A stretch of 64,000 nt of DNA, from assembly GCA_032173965.1 (NCBI GenBank), contig CM063284.1, positions 129,293,625-129,357,624 of the forward strand, in the 5' to 3' direction. This DNA comes from Sitta carolinensis. Taxonomy: Eukaryota; Chordata; Aves; Passeriformes; Sittidae. A program made the translations under genes and the position numbers. The notes under the pieces were generated by a model that was not told the origin of the DNA, ran no database searches, and saw nothing but the letters and a program-made list of their open reading frames with translations. Below are positions 9,910-23,600 of the stretch, in pieces (position 1 is the first letter of the stretch; every line of letters starts with the position of its first letter).

Positions 9910-10542
9910 TGTCCTAGGGTGATGTTTGTATCCCCATTTATGTGTGTTCTGCTATGTTGGATGTTATGTTCTGTGCCTGTGAGACGGGCTCTGAAGGACA
10001 AATGTTTTGTTTTGGTTCTGTTATCAGCCTACTTCCCCCCCCACGACTAACGGGACACAGAGACGGGGCAGTACATAGTGTGGCTGTTGTTTTTTGCTGC
10101 TCTCTTTTCTCCTTAACTCTAGCTCTGACTACTACTTTTACTCCTACTCCTGCTTCGCTTCGCTCTTGCTTTGTTTTTTTCCTTTTTTTTTCTTTTTTCT
10201 TGTAACTACTGAGACCTACTCCGGACTAAGACCTAAGAACACCTTGTAGCCGGCAACAGCCATCCCCAGCGCCGGAGGGAGTAACAACAAGGCGACCACC
10301 CCCAAAAAAAACTCACTACATTTGTCATCTCTTTTTCAGAACTGTAAAAAAGTGTTGTCATCTGGTATTGTTCATTTTGTGTACTGGAGAGGGGAGGCTG
10401 TACCTATTAAATAAACAAATTCTTTCCACTTCTCTCCGAAGAATCATTCCCGAACCGGCTGGGAAGAGAGGCCGTGTAAGTTTGATCTCCAGAGAGAACT
10501 TCCTTTAGAAATTTTCTCCCAAATTTGCCCTAAACTAGGACA
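9910..10542 (+). repeat. 3' LTR (G-to-A edited copy)
   Basis: 633 bp, aligned end to end with the 5' LTR. There are 20 substitutions, all G in the 5' copy and A here: 10031, 10049, 10131, 10134, 10140, 10146, 10218, 10248, 10283, 10306, 10315, 10341, 10346, 10390, 10402, 10406, 10419, 10495, 10498 and 10511. One C-run is a base longer and one T-run a base shorter. The first 121 bases carry no change. AATAAA is intact at 10410-10415. Confidence 0.95.
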
Positions 10543-10547
10543 CAAGC
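10543..10547. repeat. Target site duplication, right copy
   Basis: CAAGC, an exact match to 3812-3816. Confidence 0.93.
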
Positions 10548-13500
10548 TTTGTGGGTTTTTGAGCAATAGATTTACTAAGTGAATGAGGATTCCACATATC
10601 CCTTAAGCTCTTAAATTTTCACCCTGAAAGATTTTACTCCAGTGTTTCTAGCTGAGCTAGACTGTAGTCTAAATAAGGAACACTGCTCACTAGCAACCAA
10701 GGAGTTAAAAAACCCAGTGTATGTAAGTTCATGTTAACAATCTTTTTCCTAATAAATGAACAATTAAATAGAAGAGGGTACTACATTCAACTGAAATAAA
10801 AAAAAAAAAAAAAAATAGAAAAGAGATGGAGCAAATTTCATCTTGATGGAGAAATTTTTTTTCCACATTAACTTGGGATCATATGCTCAAGAACAATGAT
10901 TTCACCAGAAACAGAGATGAGTCTGGGGCAGCTAACCAGAAGAGTTAAAAATTACAGTCCTTTGCTTCATTAAGTACAAACCAATGTTCTTTCTGCTGCT
11001 GAAGATTCTTAGCAAGTTGCCTGACAGCTGGACCCTTCATAAAAATCCATTCCTGTATCTCTGTAAAACCATAGCTTGCTTTCCACCAAAATTCCCTCTC
11101 CAAATGCATGACCACCACCTCTGCTCAACCTCAGCTTAAGAAAGTATTTACATGAGCAAGTAATTGTATTAAGTATATGAAGAATGGTATTATGTCTGTG
11201 GAGAGGCCTCCTAAATTTATTTAGAACTTCCTAGACAAAAAAAGATCTTTACAGAAGTAATTATTATTTATTTCAGTCATTTCTTCATTTAAGTTACTTT
11301 AGATATACCTTATCTAAGCCACTCATAAGACTTGTGTTATTTCCTATATGGGCTGTTATTTCTCTATGTTGTCTCTATGGGATATAGCCCAGGTCTGAAG
11401 GGACCGTGAAGGATGAAGCGAAATGCTACAGAAGCCAAATTCTTAGCCTTGGCTCTGACTGTGAGCAAGTACAAAGAAGCTGAAGATGTACTTTAAAGGG
11501 AGAGCCACACTCTTAAAGTTTTAGTCTTACAGGGTCCCTGAGAAAATAATTTATTTTACATAGATCATCTAATGAGGATTTGTTACTGGGATCCTTCCCT
11601 TGAAAGGAATTCTGGGCAACAACCCTGAAAATAAAGAATAAAACCTGTAATCGGTAGCTCTGATTTCAGTATTGAGGATGCAGTAAATCAGGCAATAATA
11701 TTAAAAAGATAATAATAAAAGCTATCTGAAACCAATCAGATAACTATGCTAACTAAGCTCAACTATGAGGATGAACTGCATTATTTGATATAAATTCTAT
11801 CTTGAGTTACTTCTCCAGAACAAAGACCTGTACTGTCTTGTAGTGGGCAATGGATGAGGAAGCCTCATTCATTCCTTTATCATTAGCTTATAAATCACCC
11901 CTCCTCCCTTTCCTGCTTTCATCTTACTTCCTCTCCTTGAAGATTTGACCTCAATTTAGGTAGTGCTGCGGTGTGACTGCCCCAAGAAACTCCATCTATA
12001 TCTGTGCTTGGACATACTGGTGGAGCAGCCTGGACAGGACTCCTGGAACACACACTTCCTTGGCAGGCAGAGGACAGTTCGCCCTGCTCTGTACTGATGG
12101 GGTCAGTAATGCTGTCGTTCCTTCACAAACACGAGCTAGTGTCCTTACCCCGGGTGCATAAACACGAAGTTGCTGGGAATTAATCCTGCCAAGATAATGT
12201 GGGGGAGAAATGGGGCAAATATACTATTGTATCATTCAGTTTCATCAAATACACCGTAAAATTCTCTTGCTTGTGATAATGCTAGTTGCAGTAAGTTGTC
12301 ATACAGATACTAGGAAATAAAAGTGGCCAAGGACTATTTGCTAACTTTTAAGTAAGTGGCACATCTCCATTATCCATATAATGAAATTTAATTCACTTTG
12401 CCTTCTATTTCCCAAAATAAAAATTGAAACAGTTTTGTCCAACATAATCCATCTGGGAGCAATCCTAGTTCCTTTCAGTCTCCCTCAGTACTTCTGCATA
12501 CTAGCGGCTGACTGACACGTGCCAAAACTGGATGGGAGAATGTGCTAACAAAAAACACTACAGCCAGCCTTGGCCATAATTATGCCATGGCTACATTTTT
12601 CCATGATCCCCTGCACAGCTTCCTGGCACTGTGCTCCATCGGTTCAAAGTTATTTTGAAGACAATGCAATATTTTAATTTCACTGGAGCTAAGGATTTAT
12701 ATAAATCCCAGATTTATATCAAAATCTAAGTTTTGTATCAATCCCTGCTTGATATCAAAAGTGTTTAGGTCTCAGCAGTCTCCAAAGGACTTCAGTGATT
12801 TTCAGAAGAATGTTATATCACAAAGACAATTAAGGAATAATATACTTTTTTCTCTTTTAATAAGTTGGTTTATAAAAGAGTACTGACCAGGAAGATACTG
12901 GAGTTTCTTGCTTCATTCTTGGTTGCATCTCAGAAGAGTAAAAAGCAAAGCAATCTAGTACCTTTTATTTAATTGTCTCTGTATTTTTAAGAGTGAAAAT
13001 AAAGATTAGTATTCAGCACATGGCAATATCTCAAGTTCATGTTAGTGATAAGGAAAGATCTTTATCCTAGGACTTAAATCGGAAGTCCTGCAAAGCAAAA
13101 GCCCTTCAATAGCAAGGACAAAATCTTTTTGTTAAACAATATAATCTTATTGGTCAGGTACTTCTTGGTTGTTCAAAGCTCTTGAGAAATCTGGCATCTT
13201 TCATTCTTGAAGGTGTTCAAAGCTGTTCTCCTGAGCACAGATTTGGCTTTATAATCAGCAGGTGTTTTAGCAAAAGCAGACTTTTTAAGGAGCATTTGAC
13301 CATATTTTGTCCTTACTTTGGATAGAGTCACATAGTTTGATGACAGGCTCTACCTTCTCAGCATTCCAGTCAATTGACTTTAGAACACAAGCTGGTGACT
13401 GGAGTTACAAGCCTCTGTTGCCATCACCTTTTATTATGTAACTCAAGTTATATTATCGCATCCCTGGTCTGCCTGTGATCACTCTACCACTTCATTGTTC

Positions 13501-14880
13501 TGGCCTTTCTGTTTGAAACAGATGTTTAAAAACATTTGAATAAGATATTTTAGTTTGTGGACTTCTTGTCATCATCCTGCAAATTTACAACAGTCAGCAA
13601 TGTAAACATGTACTTGACAAACTCCAGCAGCTTGTAGACTTCAGAGTTCATCCAGTCATTTCAGCAAGGCAGATGTTTCATTTTAATACTCTTCATACTA
13701 TAGATTAGGATTATGCTTTTTCTTTCTTTTGCTTTCTTTATTTCTCTCTTTGAAAAGGGAATAAACCTGACATGCTACTAATGTCATTTCACACTGCGGG
13801 CCAGATGGCGAAAAATGCAAAGGCTGCAACTCTGTTTATGTATGGGAAAAAAAAGGAATTTTGTTTCTGAAAGACTTTCAGCTCAATCATTTGTTACTTT
13901 AAACTAAACACTAGATGATGAATAAAGTAGGACTATCTGAACTTCAAAAAGGTCCTTGAGATTAAGTGCTTAACAATGTAATGCATCTGGAGGAAGAGTA
14001 TTACATTATTCCTGCTTGCTGCATTGGAAAGATGTTGGGAATGTTTTCACTGTAGTGGCTGCCTGCAAGCAGAGTGCTTGAAGACAACATTTGGCAGTGC
14101 TTTGGAAATTTCTGGAGATATAAATCATATTTCCATCACTTTTTATTATTATTAGTGAAAGATGGTACTTGAACAGACTCTCTGTGCTAAAATAGCTTGT
14201 TTTATCTGCCATTTCAAAGCAGCAAAATTGTGCATTTACCAAGAATTGTGTAAAAATGTTTGCACAGAAATTCAGCATTATTTCAGGTAACTTAAGACTC
14301 TGAAACTTAGGGATGGGAAAGCTTTCACCCATTAGGTTTCCCTTGATGTGCAGATCATCACAGAATTAATCTAAAATTTGTGATTCTACATGATTTTTAG
14401 GGAAAGGTTGAGAAAACTAACTATGTTTTGATTTGTTTGCTTTAAAGAAAATGTCTCAGAAGAGATCTCAATTTGGGGATCAAACTGTTTTGGTTTGTTT
14501 CCTTGCCTCATGTCTCTGGTACAATTTTAGCACATTCTGAATGCTGCAGTCCAGTTGCCTCATTCTGGTGTTTGGATGGACAGGGTGGTATTTTCCATTA
14601 AATACAATTACTCTTCAAAAATAAAAGTTGTTAGCATGCATCACTGAATGCTGCAGTTTGCCAGAGATAGTCAACCCTCAGAAAATAGTGGGAACAGGAA
14701 GGAAGCAAATCTCAGGTGCAGAATCATATTCCATTTTAAATCTTTGCATTTAGGACAGAGTATTTAAGTTCTTGAGTTTTGTTTTGGTTTATTTTTTAAT
14801 TCAAATAATGGGGAAAATTTATTGTTTAAGGGGTTTTTTCCCTTTGTTTTCTTTTTTTGCTTGGATGGGTGGGTGGTTGT

Positions 14881-14905
14881 ATTTGTTTGTTTGTTTGTTT
14901 GTTTT
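14881..14905. repeat. (GTTT)n microsatellite
   Basis: About six tandem GTTT units followed by a T-rich tail. Simple sequence. Confidence 0.9.
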
Positions 14906-17078
14906 TCTATTGGGAATTTTCCTTCCCTAGCTATCCTCAGTAATTTCCAAACAAACATGAGTGTTGGACTAAGCAGGAAGAAATATTTTGTTCCTCTGTT
15001 TCATGAGAGTTTTTAAAATTATTTTCCTGTTACTGTGTCATCATGGTCTCTCTATGACACCAGGTTATGTCTGGAAGAATAAATGCTTATGTAGCTTTCT
15101 TGAAATGAGTTATGTCAGATTTTTAGAGGAAGGAATTAACTATGTAAAGGGGAACAACCTTTTGAGATTAAAATTGCCTGTATGAACCCAAGAAAAACTC
15201 AAATAGAAGAGCATTGACCATCCTGTGACCTCACAAAATTGCTTCCTTCACTCTTGGCTGAACACAGTGATGATATATCACAGTATGTATGAGAATCTGC
15301 TGGGATGTGTTAGTATATTAGACCCTGGTTAAGAATGAAAGGCAAAGATAGGGTAGGCATCTCTCCCTGTAACATTTTCCTGTGCTGTGCACACGAATAT
15401 TCTCCAGCACTGAAGAGATCAGGAATAAAGGCAAAATACAACAGAACTCTAAAAATAAGTTGTCAGCAGTATTTTTGACAGTTCCACTGATTACAGTTAA
15501 GAAGGAAGCATCAAAGGAAATTAGTATAAGTCTTTGGTTAAGCCAGGTAAATACATGCATTAAAAATGTAACTTCAGGTGTGTCTTGACAAGATGAGACT
15601 TGAATTTAGGATATTATCATATAAAACAATTTAGTGGATGTAGTCCTAAAGGTCATGGTCATAATAACAAAACACTCCTCCTACTTAAGAAATCTATTCT
15701 GTCCAGATATTACTATGTAAGATATAAAAAAAAAACCCTCTTATTTTAATTCTGTTTATATATTTGTCATTCAAAATGCAGAATATAATTTTTAAGTATG
15801 ATGTAGATCAGAAATAGATGAGAACTGAAAGCTCCAACTGAACTTCATCAAATGCCTCCGCTGTTTGAATGGGCCTGAATCTAATCCTTCCCAATACTTC
15901 TTTGATTTTTGGCCAAATCCACATTAAAAGAGAGTCTTACTTAGATACAACTGAACTTTTAATGTGAGTGACTGGCCTCACAATTTTCCCAGCATTCACA
16001 CTGCTAGAAATTTCTGAAGAATAATTTATCATAAAAGTTTTCCCCTATTGCAAACTACCATATCATATTGTAGACTCTAACATTGTTAGTCTCCAGTTTA
16101 CACACAAACTCCAGTCTACATCCAAACAAGATTCAAGTGTGTGCTGAACTAAGCATGGCTAGAATTTTTGAAATGTCTGAAATACATTTTTGAATAAATC
16201 TACTGTCAGTCTTCTTTCGGTCTTTTCATTAAGTCTATCTAAATCGAAAGGGAAGTATTTTGATACAGAAAGGCTCCCTTACAGAAACAATACACTGCAG
16301 TGTGAGTAGAAAAGTCTTATAAAATTTTTTTGTGTTACTTAATTAAAAGATGATGGGCAGAAGGGATAATAGGTTGTTTCTCAAATTCTAATGAATTTTA
16401 TCACCATAATGATGATTACCAAATGTCTGTATTTGCAAAAGAACAGCAGTTCATAAATATCAAATTTGTGCTATTATTAATGTGCAGAATGTGCCAGTTT
16501 TTATCAATATAGGAATCTGGTAATTATCACTAAAGCCATTAATTAAAATTAAAAAGTAACTAAATAAGGAATAGGAATGCCACTTACTTCTTAACATCTA
16601 AAGAGCAGAAATATCTACCTATTATCCTTTTCAGGCATCTGACACTGTGACAATGGAATAGAAGGTTGTCACGGCATAATAGTCCCCAGCTGCTGGGTGG
16701 ATGTGAGCCGAAACTGAGGCATTTATCAAAAACAAATACCGGGGGAAGCTGGGAGACATTCATCCTGGGACAGCACTCTGTTAAATCAATGGTATTTCTG
16801 TTCCAGCGGGTGACTGATGGGTGTGCTGTGTCTAGTGGGTGTCAGTGGGGCACAACGGCCGTGGTCCCACACTTCAGGGAGCCCTGTGGTGATTTTCCAG
16901 GGAAGGCAGGCACCCTCACACCCTCCGTGGGGGATATGTGAGGTGCCACAGCACGTCACCCCTCCATCACCCTCTGCCTCACAGGGCACTTGGAGGACTG
17001 TGCACAGCAGGGCCGACAGCCATGAGTGTAAGGGTATGACCCACCACCAGGCATCCCTGGTTTCTCCACCACTGCATT

Positions 17079-17111
17079 GGTAAAATCGGCTGATTTTACC
17101 AAAATCAGCCG
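17079..17111. repeat. Overlapping quasi-palindromes (two mutually exclusive hairpins)
   Basis: Arm GGTAAAATC (17079-17087) pairs with GATTTTACC (17092-17100) around a 4-base loop. CGGCTGATTTT (17087-17097) pairs with AAAATCAGCCG (17101-17111) around a 3-base loop. The middle arm can therefore pair left or right. A template-switch mutation could create such a triple. Confidence 0.85.
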
Positions 17112-17584
17112 GCGAGGCAGGCAGGAGGAGGGCTGACGCTGCAGGGCACGAGGGTGGGAGCCGGTCAGAGAACAGTGGAGGCTTGGGGAAGAAAAAGAGA
17201 CCGTGTTTTCCTTTGCCACAGTGAACCTGTGGTGCAGCTGGAGCCTGGCAGAAGAGCCAGAGGCTCTGCATGGAATCACACCCACACAGCCAGGGCCGTG
17301 GTTAGTGCACACCTCCATGAAAGCAGACATCAAACCCCCACGGAGCACTCACTGCAAGCCAAATGAAGTCTGTGGGAAGGGGTGTTTTCTGGAAAGGACT
17401 ATACTCATGCTTATCAAGACATTAGTACTCACTTGCAATCTTCATTTGCACTGGACACGAAAGACTTTGAAGCAGTGCCAGTCTTCCAAGGCAGTGAAGG
17501 AGGAGGTGCAAAGGGTACATCTTTTTGAGGCAAAACCCAGTTACCTCTGTTTCATAAGAGGCTTTCTCCTCTCCTGGCATTGTG

Positions 17585-17604
17585 TTATATATATATATAT
17601 ATAT
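17585..17604. repeat. (TA)n microsatellite
   Basis: About ten tandem TA units. Confidence 0.9.
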
Positions 17605-20600
17605 CTTCAGCCTCACTCGCTGCCCCCTCCTGTGTAAAATTTACACAAGCATTGAAAGATTGTGGAATACCCAAGGAAATAATTTTTCAGTCGATTGAGT
17701 TCTTAATGGAAAAACCTCCCTGAATGCTATCTTACAAATTAGAAGATCCCCTGCTTTCTAAATAGTTCAATTGAAATCAGCTTTTGTATTTATCCTTCAG
17801 GTCATTCAGGCTCAAATGTTGTTAGCTCTGAGTCAAAAAGTCAGATTTTTAAAGGGAAAATGTCAAGTCCTTTTAGGCTTCAACTGACCTTTTAAACCAG
17901 ATTAGGGATTTGAAGCATTACACATGGATTTCTACATTTTATATCACAGTATTTAACAAATGATCAAATACAACTCCCAAGAATACTATTTTTACAAGCT
18001 TGACATTTCAGGCCTTAAAGGATGTTGCTGGTCTTTCTTTTACATAAAATTACCCTGGAGAAATTCAGCCTGTTTTCTGTTTCTTCATTTCTCTTTCATA
18101 AGAGGAGAAGTTCTGTGCATTTCATTCCATGCTGTTGTTCTCTCTCTGGCATTGCAAGCAAGAAAATATCACGATGAAATCCTTGAGATATGCTCAAAGT
18201 GATTGCTACAATAAATTCACTCAGTGGGTGTCACATATGGTTAGAGCACAAATCAGGCAGTTATAGATGCCAACAGGGCCCTAGGAATAGCTCTGACCTT
18301 ACTTTTGTGCCTGGACTGACAGATAATGCCACTAAAAATGCACTAAATCTCCCAAGGTGGAAATAATAGAAACCCTCATGTGATTCCAAGTGCTTCCCTC
18401 ACACATGTAGGACAAAGGAAATGGATGCTAGAGTGGGATCATGGATGTGTGAGAAGACACTCATAAACTGAAGGAGCAAGCTGGGTTGAGTGCTCAGAGA
18501 TTTCAGACACGGTGGGAACAAGAGGAGCAGTCCCATTCTCAGCTACTGTGGTCTGTAATGAGTCTGTGCATCTTACATCCCATGAGCTGATCAGCTGGTA
18601 CTGCACAATGGTGATACCTGGGAGAGAGGATGGAGACAGGGTGAATTCCTTCCTGTTCTTGGTCAAGGGAAGGAGATCCTACTTCAGAGGTATCACTTCA
18701 GAGGACTCAGCTCTGCCCTGCTGGTTGTTCGGCCCTTCTCCTTTTTTTCTGAGGATGGCTCATTAAGTGCTAATTATGGTACTGGAATTTTTAGATGGAC
18801 GATTTCTCTGATCATAGTTGGAAAGAGACCAGAAAATGTTATCACATGGACCAACTAGGCATCAGACAGCAGTAGGCTTCAGGTTTAAAATGCTTTGCAT
18901 ATAAATCACCAGCTCTTTCTATGTTTATAGTGGAGATAAGGTTTGTCATTTAGGCACATGGGTTTTGGTTGTTTGGGTATTTTTTTCCAGACCAGACCAG
19001 GACCTGCAGATTCCCTTTAGAATCTTTTAGATTTTAGAATCTTTTAGAAGCTTTACTGATAGTTTCAGAAGTTTCAAAATCTCTGAAGTCAATATTAATA
19101 TGGAATGTAGAGGACATCTCAAGTATTTTCATGTAGTCCTATTTTTGTTCCAGCTCTCTCCCTGGTAACTTGGCTCCAACCCAGACAAACACGATGCAAC
19201 ATTCTGCTGCACGCTGCACTCCAAAGGGGTTAAACCACAAGAGTTTGTTGCCAGTCAAGCATTCTTCATTCCTTGATAAACAAAAGGTGTTAAAAGGGTA
19301 GATTTGTAGAAAAAGAGCAGAGACTGCCTTCAAGTTTCAGCCCTGTGCTGGTGGCGTTTAGCGCAAGTGGGTTTGTATTTTATTTGCCTAATAGGCAGTT
19401 ACTGTGCACACCACAGGACCTGTGTGGGTGTGGATAAATAGAGGCTTGCAATATCTACGCATTTTAAATAAGTGCAGAGCTTACCTTCTGAAACAGAATG
19501 CCAAAGTTTCAGTTGCACAAGTTCTTGTTGTGTTGGAATGGACTGAATAGGTAAGTCCTGTTATAGCCAAAAATAGTGCTGACTTTGAATCTGTTCTGGT
19601 AACATCTAACTATAAAATAAACATCATACAAGTGTGTACCTCTGTATGCTTTGATACTTTCTGCACTGTGACATTAGTACCATCCTTACAGGATCAGAAT
19701 TACTCTCTTTCCCCACATCCTACATCTGAAGGGGAAAACATAAAAGAAGTAATCAGCACCTCTGTGTCTGCAAATACAAAATTATTGTAGTCGGAAGCTA
19801 ACCTATTATAATTGGTTAGAGAAATTATTTACAGTCCTTAATGTTAGTTTTGCTGGTAATTTCATTATTTTCATCTCTTCTTACTGATTGGTTTAGAATT
19901 CTAAGATATTCAAAAATATGTTCGTAACAGAAAAGAAGCATTTGTAGCTTATAGCCAGATGTAGAAAGTCATGACAACACCTAATGATAAAATTACCAAA
20001 GACATCTGTCAGATGCCATTTTGTGATGCTTTTGTTTTTTTCTAAAATAAAATAAGCAGCTATGCAACTGTTTTAAAATATTTGTCAGATTTTATCAAAA
20101 TCATTTACCTATCACCATATATTTGTTTCTTATAATGGAAAATACCTGTAATATGACAAGAAGATGAGGTTAATCTGAAGCGAATCAACATGATAGTTTT
20201 CCATTAGTGGAACTCAAACAGGCTCGTCGACAAGGGATGACACAGAATAACTGTGCTGCTGAATAGCTGTTACGCTGCAGAATAACAGAATGCTGCTGCT
20301 GTTACACAAACATGCATTCACAGAACAAAGAGTATTTCGAGATACGTTTTTCTTCTAATTTGGCTACATTTTATAATGAAAACTAGGCTATTCTGTTAAA
20401 CCTCAGGAAGGCAAGCCGTTTTGAAAAAACACATTCTCCTTGGAGCATCTGCTTTGCTCAAGTTTGTCTCCTTTCCTTCCACCAAAGGATGCTTTCATCA
20501 CTTTAGCCTTTATTAGAAAGACAGAATTAAGAAAAGCTTGCCAGAAAGATTTGGGTTTGTCATGTTCTTCCAGTGTTAATGGGGAGTCCTTGGTCTCTGA

Positions 20601-23600
20601 TACAAAAGTTGTACTCACTTAATTTATAAATCTTATAGGACAGATCTTCTGGTCATCTGTTTTTGCTTTGGAAGCAATTATACATGGAGCCTTGTTGGAC
20701 CCTCCATCTGACTACAAGCACTTTAGTTTATGCCAATCAGCTCTGCATTAACAATTAGATGTTTGCTTGAGTTACACTGAATTTTTTGCAAGAAAATGCT
20801 GCTAAAAGAGAGGGATATTGCACCCCTAGCTCCCATTCAGAGTGTTCAAGACCTCCTTTCTCCATTAACCAGATGTGGCAAGAAAGCAACACCACAAAAC
20901 TGAAATGGCTAGTTACTAATGATTGCATAATGGTTATTGCATCGCACTTCATCTTTAATTTGGGTAACATCCTGTCACAATAGAGCTCGATAGTAGGTGA
21001 CATGAGCCTGTGAATTTTGCAAAGCCTAAAGGGCATCATTTTTTCAGAGTTACCAAGTAGGAACAGTCAATTCAAAACACAAAGTCAAAGTCAGAGAAGG
21101 AAGTTTGATAATTTTAAAACCCCTTCAGTTTTGAAAATTATTTTTGCTTGGTTTTAAAATATTCAAAATTCAGCTCTTCCTTCAGAGAATCTCTCTTAAG
21201 TGTGCTGTGGGAATAGTTTTCAGCAAGTTGCTCCAGGAACAACCTGACTAAAGAGGAACTCAAGTGAGTTTTTAAAGCAAATGTATCACTGAACTGTACT
21301 GGTGGAGCTCCTGGCAGATCTCTTGGTAACCAGTCAGCCATAGTCCTGTCTTTACATGCAACAAGGTGTGATGCAGAGCTTCCCAAATTAGTGCCAGATA
21401 CAGTAGCAGTCCTGAGACCATGTCAGTGCTGAAGCCATCTATAGGGTTTCTGATTTGTTACCCCAACTGCTGTCTGTGCTCAGTAGCAGCATGGACCAGG
21501 CTGGGAGGGTGTCTCTGAACCCCTTGCACTCTCTCACTTACTGATATCTAACAGTATAGTTCAACAGTTCACAGCTGGTCTTTCACCTCATTCTTCCCCT
21601 TTTTTCTGATTGCTCCAGTCTGAGAAGAAGTTAGTCTCAATTTCAAGAGCATCATCAGAAGCATCCCCAGTGCTGTGTTCTGCGTCCATCCTGCCCTTTG
21701 TTTGGAAACACATGAATAACAGATGGGGCTCGAGGAGCTGGTAAATGCTCACGACTTTCGGGCAGCCAAGACAAAAACAGATGAGGTGCATATAAAATTA
21801 GAACTGTTTCCTTTTCTAATGCAGAGGGTGTTCCTATGTTCTTGTATCAGCACAAAGACAGATACCATACTTCAGAAGCACATGGTTGCCTTACTCCCAT
21901 TTTTCATCTGCCTATTTTAAATTAGCGAGAACAGGAAAATCTAGCACCGGTTCTCTGGGGTTCAGTCTGGTTTACCACCACATGGACTCAGTTTTCTCAT
22001 CTCTTTGGACACTCTCCCTTCTAAGTCACTTCATCTTTCTGGTCTCTCTCTTTTCCTCTGCTTTGTGCTGAAGCAGCCTTTTTCCTTTACTCAAAGCCCT
22101 GCTCAGTCCACACACTCCAGTCAGCAGCTCAGTGCTTCACTTCTGTGTCTCAGGTTTGTGTCAAGTTTCCCTCACCATACGTGGGTTTGGACATGAAACT
22201 CTTTTTTTTTTTGCCTGAGAATACTTTCCCTTGCCCTTCACTTCCAGGCAAAAATGCTTTTCTTTGCTAACTGTTACTTTACATTTATATTGTGTCTATC
22301 TCCTCAGAGCACCCCAAAGCACTTTACATACTCTGTGCAGGAATCACTGGAGGGTGAATACATTGGGGCTCTCTTGCTATTTCTGTATTCTTAGTTACAG
22401 TACTCTGTGTCATAGAAACTGACTTGGTGACTGACAAGGTTAATTCTGCTTTGCCTAATTCATTCCAGTAGAAAAGCCCAAAAAAAATACAGTTTAAGTG
22501 CATAGAGTTTTAGAGGGAATATCAAGCACACTTCCTTCACTGTTTTAATCTTACTCTAAGGGAATATATGAGAAGCATAGTTGATAGGAAAGAGTATTTA
22601 CACAATTTAGATTACTCCAGAGCACTTCATTATAATACCTAGAAAGAGTAGAAAACAAGCATTGTGGAGATGGTTGTCTGGGCAGCAGAACCATCCTTAT
22701 CCAATGATGCAAATCAATTCTTTCAACAGCCAAGGAAACCAGGATTTGGGTGTTGTTCATCAGAAAAGTATGACATATATGAGAAAGGAAGTATGATTTT
22801 TTATTTCCAAGTACAGGACTCTATTATATTTCAGCCTTTCATTAAAAAGCTACAAACAAGGTATGCAAAATAAGATGCTGTTCACATTACTTAATCAAAA
22901 ACACATATTGGTATAACTGTCATCTTACAAGATCAAAATATAATCTCATCTTTGAAGGATTTGCAACCTTGGAACAACAGTTGTTTCCATGCTTATATCA
23001 AAATAGAGGAGGAAGTATGATCATACCCAATCTTAAGAGATCAATACTTCACAGCAGTCAAGGAATAAATAAATACCAAAGTCAATTCAACAACCAATAT
23101 GGTATAGTAACACTTATTTTGAAGGCAACTTTTGGAAGGGTAGCACACACCTGATAGGAGGGAGATTCCGTGTGGAAAGTGAGGGCAGAGCATTCACAGG
23201 CTATGAATGGTGAATGTTTGAATTGCCCATGTGCTTCCAGTGGACTGACCCACTGACTTAAAACGACTTCGTAAAAGGACTCAGGTCTTGACCAATGCAC
23301 TGCATTTTCCTTGTCAGTCCCTATCATGCAGCACATCAGCACATCCATCTGCCCTGCTCTGGGGACTCACAAATGTACAGCAGACATGGGTGGGTCCCTG
23401 TTTATCACAGTCTGTGCCGCTGTCCTCAAGCTCCGCCCTGCCTGGCCAGCACGCGAGACACATCCTTCACAGAGGATCTCAGAACGGGTCAGATTGAAAA
23501 TGCAAGCCGTGCCACTGACAGTGGAAGCAATACTGCTTACAGCATGGGATTAAAGAAATTTTTATTTCATCTATTCAAAGTGTGGTGAATAAAAACCTGT

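Larger units (their letters stand above)
3817..10542 (+). mobile_element. Complete env-less ERVL-class endogenous retrovirus, heavily G-to-A mutated
   Basis: A 6,726-bp provirus bounded by two 633-bp LTRs and a 5-bp target duplication (CAAGC at 3812-3816 and 10543-10547). The order is LTR, tRNA-Lys1,2 primer site, gag, protease, RT, RNase H, integrase, polypurine tract, LTR. There is no env. The pol motifs (YIDD, HHCC zinc finger, D-35-E) and the 5-bp duplication fit class III (ERVL-like) elements, which are common in birds; this family assignment rests on my recognition of the protein style. All coding blocks share one frame from 4553 to 9746 with no frameshift, so the element is young. It is nevertheless dead, because many in-frame stops interrupt it, nearly all explicable as TGG changed by G-to-A. 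The LTR comparison shows only G-to-A substitutions. Editing during its last reverse transcription is the simplest explanation. Confidence 0.95.

Noticed and set aside
3817..10542. CpG methylation decay or fungal-type RIP as the cause of the G-to-A changes
   Set aside because: Only one of 20 LTR sites is a CpG, changes occur on one strand only (no C-to-T), and the 5' LTR is untouched. RIP-like mutation would hit both strands and both copies.
16786..17271. 161-codon frame on the - strand
   Set aside because: No recognisable domain, competing frames on both strands in a locally GC-rich patch, and no splice-bounded neighbours.
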